NCBI GenBank assembly: GCA_902464115.1
Contig: CABQIF010000072.1
Coordinates: forward strand, 1 to 11,233
Origin: an uncultured Ruminococcus sp.
GTDB taxonomy: Bacteria; Bacillota; Clostridia; Oscillospirales; Ruminococcaceae
Direction: 5' to 3'
DNA length: 11,233 nucleotides
In this document: positions 8,343 to 11,233 of the stretch, piece by piece
Numbering within the stretch: the first letter of the stretch is position 1
Layout: each line of letters starts with the position of its first letter
Translations under genes and position numbers: made by a program
Notes under the pieces: model-generated
Told to the model about the DNA's origin: nothing
Seen by the model: only the letters and a program-made list of their open reading frames with translations
The model's database searches: none

Positions 8343-8371
8343 TTGACAAACCACTTCTTTTTTGTTATGAT
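8343..8371 (+). promoter_or_regulatory. Consensus sigma-A promoter for the DUF4190-like gene
   Basis: TTGACA (8343-8348), a 17-nt spacer and TATGAT (8366-8371) with an extended -10 TG at 8363-8364 make this a near-ideal vegetative promoter. Transcription should start near 8378, leaving a leader of about 48 nt before the ATG at 8426. Confidence 0.85.
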
Positions 8372-8425
8372 GGTGATGTACACGCATGATTTCATGGAAC
8401 ATTTCAATAGATAGGAGGTTTCGCT

Positions 8426-8848
8426 ATGCACACACAACAGGATTCAGATGCTGCTTTACAGAACAATTTAACCATTTCCGAAAAATCTGTGATTCCCTAT
8501 ACGCATAGCAGCGGATATGCCATCGCATCTTTGATTCTGGGCATTATTTCCTCTGCTCTTGCCTGCGTTCCGATTCTCTCCACGATTTGCAGTATTCTTG
8601 GAATTGTTTTTGTCATCAAAGTCCGAAAACGAGAGAAAATCTTCCACAATGGTTTGGTCACTGCCGGACTGATTCTCTGTATCTGCGGTTTTGTATTATC
8701 CCTATTATTCTTGGCGTATTGGATTTGGTATCTGTTTGTGTTTCTCTGCACCATGGAAACAAAGCCCCACCATGAAGCTCCGCCGCCGATGCCAAAATAT
8801 CAGGGACATCCAGCAAAATTTCTTTTGTCTTTTTATTTCCAAAGGTAA
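8426..8848 (+). CDS. Small DUF4190-like membrane protein
   Basis: The 140-residue protein starts at an ATG 7 nt after a perfect AGGAGG (8413-8418). A polar N-terminus of about 30 residues is followed by hydrophobic segments at roughly 31-48, 51-66 and 76-110. The arrangement A-x-x-SLILGIIS, a short basic loop (KVRKREK, 65-71), then GLVTAGLILCICGFV resembles the DUF4190 family, whose biochemical role is unknown to me. The tail is rich in Pro and His (HHEAPPPMP) and has no recognisable domain. It appears to be a single-gene unit, with a strong promoter in front and a terminator 4 nt after the stop. The inverted repeat next to the promoter suggests it is controlled. The family call rests on pattern likeness only. 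Confidence 0.75.
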   Translation: MHTQQDSDAALQNNLTISEKSVIPYTHSSGYAIASLILGIISSALACVPILSTICSILGIVFVIKVRKREKIFHNGLVTAGLILCICGFVLSLLFLAYWIWYLFVFLCTMETKPHHEAPPPMPKYQGHPAKFLLSFYFQR

Positions 8849-8852
8849 TATC

Positions 8853-8886
8853 CGGCAGCTTGTAGAAAAACAAGCTGCTGTTTTTT
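8853..8886 (+). terminator. Strong intrinsic terminator after the DUF4190-like gene
   Basis: An 11-bp stem (8853-8863 with 8870-8880, one G-U pair) contains a perfect GCAGCTTGT/ACAAGCTGC core. It closes a 6-nt loop and is followed directly by six T's (8881-8886). The hairpin begins 4 nt after the stop codon. Confidence 0.92.
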
Positions 8887-8910
8887 CTGTCTTTCAATCA
8901 AAATCAAATG

Positions 8911-8940
8911 ATAAAGAGTTCTTAAAAAAGAACTCTTTAT
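8911..8940. repeat. Perfect 13-bp inverted repeat with AAAA loop
   Basis: ATAAAGAGTTCTT (8911-8923) and AAGAACTCTTTAT (8928-8940) are exact reverse complements around AAAA. It lies 24 nt past the terminator T-tract and about 80 nt before the next promoter. Neither strand has a proper T-tract after it, so it is not a standard terminator. It may be a backup transcript-end hairpin, a regulator site or a remnant of a mobile repeat. Confidence 0.6.
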
Positions 8941-9021
8941 GCATATGGTTGCATGTTCGTCCCATCACTATTTCGAAACAATTTTGTTTTAATTCGTTAC
9001 CGACTGTCCATATTCGACATA

Positions 9022-9050
9022 TTGACAAAAAAGCGACCCTGTGATAGAAT
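9022..9050 (+). promoter_or_regulatory. Sigma-A promoter of the dockerin-CAP gene
   Basis: TTGACA (9022-9027), a 17-nt spacer and TAGAAT (9045-9050) with an extended -10 TG at 9042-9043. Transcription should begin near 9057, about 40 nt before the ATG, with an AAGGAG ribosome binding site at 9083-9088. Confidence 0.85.
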
Positions 9051-9096
9051 AATTATAGAATATTTATACAAATAAACTGAAAAAGGAGAATTAAAA

Positions 9097-9846
9097 ATGA
9101 AACAAAAAATAGCAGCGATTCCTACCATTCCGCTGCGAATTTTCGCTTGCATCTTATCGATTCTTTCGGGGATTCTGCTTTTGAATGGCAATTCATTTTC
9201 CGCATCTGCAGCAGAACTGGGAGATGTTGATGGAGATGGTTCGATTACCGTACAGGATGCGTGTTGGATTTTGGAAACCTATGCGAAAATCTCTGCTGGT
9301 ATCTCAATCGACTTATCAAGCAGTCAGAAATCCATAGCAGACGTCGATGAAAACAACATGATTTCTATCCATGATGCCGTTATGATACTGGAATATTATG
9401 CAAAACAGGCAGCAGGCTTGCCCGTCAACTGGGATATTCTAAAAAAATCTGAGGCAGAACAGACCAGTTGGTTCCGCTCCCAAAGGGCTTTGGATCTGGT
9501 CAATGAACATCGAGTAGAAAACGGGCTTTCCGAACTCTCTTACAATGCAGACTTGTACCGAGCAGCTTCTACACGAGCAATAGAACTTGCAAAAAATTTC
9601 TCACATGCCCGACCAAACGGAACTTCTGCTTTTTCCATTTTGGATGATTTGGATGTTTTCTATATGTGTGCCGGCGAAAATATCGCTGCCGGATTTAACA
9701 CCCCCAAATCAACGATTACTGCTTGGATGAATTCTCCAGGACATCGTGCAAACATTTTGGGAACTGGTTATACCAATGCAGCAGTTGGCGTTTATATTTC
9801 TGATGATGGCACTTGTTACTGGTGTTTGATGCTCATTGGCGATTGA
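9097..9846 (+). CDS. Secreted dockerin type I - CAP (SCP/PR1-like) domain protein
   Basis: The 249-residue protein begins with a Sec signal peptide: a basic start, a hydrophobic core about 11-30, and a likely cut in the SASAAE region near 38-40. A type I dockerin follows directly. Its first Ca-binding loop is DVDGDGSITVQD (43-54), with all acidic positions present. Its second, DVDENNMISIHD (82-93), keeps the first, third and twelfth Asp but has Asn-Asn in place of Asp-Gly. The CAP domain fills about 124-249 and shows His170 in FSHARPNG, Glu194 in GENIAAG and His216 in NSPGHRANIL, the residues that form the CAP cavity. Dockerins bind cohesins on scaffoldin proteins, so the protein may be tethered to a cellulosome-like assembly or the cell surface. 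Bacterial CAP proteins have no single agreed activity. The AAGGAG site 8 nt before the ATG and the strong promoter suggest vegetative expression. It is followed by a hairpin and T-tract. Confidence 0.92.
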   Translation: MKQKIAAIPTIPLRIFACILSILSGILLLNGNSFSASAAELGDVDGDGSITVQDACWILETYAKISAGISIDLSSSQKSIADVDENNMISIHDAVMILEYYAKQAAGLPVNWDILKKSEAEQTSWFRSQRALDLVNEHRVENGLSELSYNADLYRAASTRAIELAKNFSHARPNGTSAFSILDDLDVFYMCAGENIAAGFNTPKSTITAWMNSPGHRANILGTGYTNAAVGVYISDDGTCYWCLMLIGD

Positions 9847-9864
9847 TGAAAATTGAATCCGTTC

Positions 9865-9892
9865 ACCCCCTCTGTGATTCCTGCATAGTATA
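9865..9892 (+). promoter_or_regulatory. Candidate sigma-K (late mother-cell) promoter for the glycosyltransferase-collagen pair
   Basis: The junction contains CACC (9864-9867) and CATAGTATA (9884-9892), with 17 nt between the AC (9865-9866) and CATA. This is an exact match to the established sigma-K pattern, AC then about 16-17 nt then CATAnnnTA. Transcription would start around 9899-9900, within the 3' arm of the overlapping hairpin, so such an mRNA would lack the 5' arm and leave the ribosome binding site open. No acceptable sigma-A promoter was seen in the same gap. The functional call is inference and depends on the organism being a spore former. Confidence 0.45.
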
Positions 9893-9923
9893 TCGGTAGG
9901 AATACACCGAGGGGGATTTTTTT
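9866..9923 (+). terminator. Long hairpin plus T-tract: terminator of the CAP gene that also masks the next gene's ribosome binding site
   Basis: CCCCCTC (9866-9872) pairs with GAGGGGG (9909-9915), GTG (9874-9876) with CAC (9905-9907), and ATTCCT (9877-9882) with AGGAAT (9898-9903). One mismatch and one bulged A interrupt the stem. Seven T's follow at 9917-9923 and run straight into the ATG at 9924. The GAGGGGG arm is also the only Shine-Dalgarno sequence of the glycosyltransferase gene. Transcripts coming from upstream should therefore stop here, and any that pass would have the start site base-paired. Confidence 0.85.
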
Positions 9924-10967
9924 ATGCCAACAATTAGCTTATGCATGATTGTACGAGATGAAGCAGCTGTTTTAGAACGCTGTTTGCAATCTGTTGCCCA
10001 TCTGGTCGATGAAATCATCATTGTAGATACTGGCTCTGTTGATGAAACAAAGACGATTGCAGCCACTTTTACACCGCACCTCTATGATTTCCCGTGGCAA
10101 GATAATTTTTCTGCTGCCCGAAACTTTGCATTCTCTAAGGGCACGGGGGACTATTTATTCTGGATGGATGCAGATGATGTATTGCCTCCAGAAAGTCAAC
10201 AGCGATTTTTAGAGCGAAAACCATACTTTCAGGCAGATATGATTATAATGCCCTATTATGCAGCGTTGAACGCACAAAATCAACCGCTCTTTACCTTTGA
10301 ACGAGAACGCCTGATGCGGCGAATCGCAAACTATCAATGGGAAGGAGCAGTGCATGAAGTCATTCCAATGCGAGGGACCGTTCAGCGAGAAGACATCCCC
10401 ATCTGGCACAAAAAACAAAAGCCTCGGGATGCAGACCGAAACTTGCAAATCTATCAAAAGCAAATTGCTGCTGGCATTCCGTTTTCTCCACGGGAACAAT
10501 ATTACTATGCACGAGAGTTAATGGAACACGCTGCCTATCAGGCTGCCATCTCGGCATTCTCTAAGTTTTTAGCGGATGGCGGCGGCTGGTCGGTAGACTG
10601 TGCAACCGCCTGCCTATGTCGAGCGGATTGTTACCAGCAACTTCAGCAGCCGGAAGCTGCCCTGCAAAGTGTATTCCAAAGTTTTCAGTATGCTACGCCA
10701 CGGGCAGATGCTTGTTATCAAATCGGACAATATCTGTCTGCCCATCAACAATTAGAAGCAGCAGTCTTCTGGTTTCAACTGGCACTGGAATGCGGAAAAC
10801 ATCCGCAAGTAGGATTTTGCCAGCCGATTTATCTGGAAGAACTGCCGCTAACTGCTCTCTGCCAATGCCTGTTGGCGTTGGGAAAAACAGAGGAAGCTGA
10901 ACCCTATCTCAAACAGAAAGAATTGCTAGAAAAACAAAAAGGGGGAACACTTTATGGCATGTTATGA
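9924..10967 (+). CDS. GT2 family glycosyltransferase with TPR-like C-terminal region (SgtA-like)
   Basis: The 347-residue cytosolic protein has an N-terminal GT-A catalytic domain. It opens with ISLCMIVRDE (4-13) and has VDTGSVDET at 35-43, a DFPWQDNFSAARNFA segment (55-69), the metal/nucleotide-sugar DxD motif MDADD at 81-85, and WEGAVHE at 139-145. From about 190 to 335 it is made of helical pairs typical of TPR-like repeats, often used to hold protein substrates. The family moves a sugar from a nucleotide-sugar donor to an acceptor. The next gene overlaps it by 14 nt and encodes a Thr-rich collagen-like protein, so that protein is the likely acceptor. This follows the C. difficile precedent, where GT2 enzyme SgtA is encoded beside the exosporium protein BclA3. 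The start ATG has a GAGGGGG site 8 nt upstream, inside a hairpin arm. Sugar identity is unknown. Confidence 0.88.
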   Translation: MPTISLCMIVRDEAAVLERCLQSVAHLVDEIIIVDTGSVDETKTIAATFTPHLYDFPWQDNFSAARNFAFSKGTGDYLFWMDADDVLPPESQQRFLERKPYFQADMIIMPYYAALNAQNQPLFTFERERLMRRIANYQWEGAVHEVIPMRGTVQREDIPIWHKKQKPRDADRNLQIYQKQIAAGIPFSPREQYYYARELMEHAAYQAAISAFSKFLADGGGWSVDCATACLCRADCYQQLQQPEAALQSVFQSFQYATPRADACYQIGQYLSAHQQLEAAVFWFQLALECGKHPQVGFCQPIYLEELPLTALCQCLLALGKTEEAEPYLKQKELLEKQKGGTLYGML

Positions 10968-11233
10968 TTCTAAAAATCCGAATTGTGGCTGTTGCCCACC
11001 GCCGCCACCAATGCCAACGTGTTGTTTTCAAGGCCCACCGGGTGTAACGGGAGCGGTCGGAGCAACGGGTGCGACTGGTGCAACTGGGGCAACTGGGGCA
11101 ACTGGTATGGCTGCCACTGTTCAAGTCGGCACAACTACCACAGCTGCACCGGGAACAAATGCAAGCGTCACCAATACCGGAACGGAAAGCAATGCTGTAT
11201 TGAACTTTGTCATTCCTGCTGGAGCAACAGGGG
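10954..11233 (+). CDS. Collagen-like surface/exosporium protein (BclA-like), partial at the window edge
   Basis: The first 93 codons are present and the frame runs off the window. The ATG at 10954 has a GGGGG site (10941-10945) 8 nt upstream and overlaps the end of the glycosyltransferase gene by 14 nt, implying coupled translation. There is no signal peptide. The N-terminus is rich in Cys and Pro: Cys3, 11, 13, 14, 23 and 24 around a five-Pro run, suited to disulfide cross-linking. Residues 27-51 are collagen-like Gly-X-Y triplets, mostly Gly-Ala-Thr. Residues 55-88 form a Thr/Asn-rich module ending in NFVIPAG, after which a new Gly-Ala-Thr run starts at residue 90. Alternating modules of this kind occur in clostridial collagen-like spore-surface proteins. 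The absence of a signal peptide fits a mother-cell-made spore coat or exosporium protein. The Thr residues are likely glycosylation sites for the enzyme encoded just upstream. Confidence 0.85.
   Translation, partial: MACYDSKNPNCGCCPPPPPMPTCCFQGPPGVTGAVGATGATGATGATGATGMAATVQVGTTTTAAPGTNASVTNTGTESNAVLNFVIPAGATG
11032..11106 (+). repeat. 9-bp tandem repeats encoding Gly-Ala-Thr collagen triplets
   Basis: This stretch encodes eight Gly-X-Y triplets and a closing Gly (residues 27-51 of the collagen-like protein). The last five triplets are Gly-Ala-Thr, written as near-identical GG-GCA-ACT units. Such repeats tend to vary in number between strains by slippage, and assemblies can collapse them. Confidence 0.85.

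Noticed and set aside
7962..8414. A 150-codon plus-strand frame across the recJ start and the intergenic gap
   Set aside because: More than a third of it is antisense to the conserved N-terminus of RecJ, it runs through both promoters, and it has no ribosome binding site or domain.
8231..8437. A 68-codon minus-strand frame reaching into the start of the DUF4190-like gene
   Set aside because: It opposes a well-supported promoter, ribosome binding site and gene start, has no recognisable features, and its composition is Lys/Val/Ser-rich noise.
9853..9891. Sigma-A promoter for the glycosyltransferase using TTGAAT and TAGTAT
   Set aside because: The spacing is 27 nt, far from the 16-18 nt needed.
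11032..11106. Tandem short repeats as a possible CRISPR-like or satellite array
   Set aside because: The units are 9 bp, in frame, and encode Gly-Ala-Thr collagen triplets; there are no spacers.

Overview
The window looks like chromosomal DNA from a low-to-mid GC Firmicute of the Clostridia, most likely a Ruminococcus-like member of the Oscillospirales. The clues are strong AGGAGG-type ribosome binding sites, consensus sigma-A promoters, a clostridial recJ-rel-MBL-hemZ gene order, a secreted protein with a type I dockerin module next to its signal peptide, and a GT2 glycosyltransferase beside a bacterial collagen-like protein. The genus is an inference; no rRNA or other taxonomic marker is present.

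Left arm (61-8166, minus strand): one leftward gene series driven by a promoter at 8138-8166. It reads recJ (ssDNA exonuclease), rel/relA (bifunctional (p)ppGpp synthetase/hydrolase), a glyoxalase II-like metallo-beta-lactamase hydrolase, hemZ (radical SAM), a GNAT acetyltransferase and a diacylglycerol-kinase-family lipid kinase. recJ and rel overlap by 11 nt, and the next two junctions are only 4-5 nt, so recJ to hemZ is surely one transcription unit. The last two genes follow gaps of 98 and 87 nt, and the lipid kinase has its own promoter-like sequence and a TTG start. The apt and dtd genes that flank relA in many Firmicutes are missing here.

Middle (8167-8886, plus strand): an intergenic region with a consensus extended -10 promoter abutted by a perfect 8-4-8 inverted repeat, then a small DUF4190-like membrane protein and a strong intrinsic terminator. 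A second perfect 13-bp hairpin lies just after the terminator.

Right arm (9022-11233, plus strand): a sigma-A promoter drives a secreted dockerin-CAP protein. A 77-nt junction follows, holding a strong hairpin plus T-tract whose 3' arm is the Shine-Dalgarno sequence of the next gene. Inside the hairpin is an exact match to the sporulation sigma-K pattern (AC-N17-CATAnnnTA). Downstream are a GT2/TPR glycosyltransferase and, overlapping it by 14 nt, the start of a Cys-rich collagen-like protein with Gly-Ala-Thr triplets, cut by the window edge. This pair resembles the sgtA-bclA3 pair of Clostridioides difficile: the enzyme probably decorates the Thr-rich collagen-like surface protein. The junction is the most interesting part of the window, because it could work as both a terminator for the upstream gene and a late-sporulation switch for the surface-glycoprotein pair.
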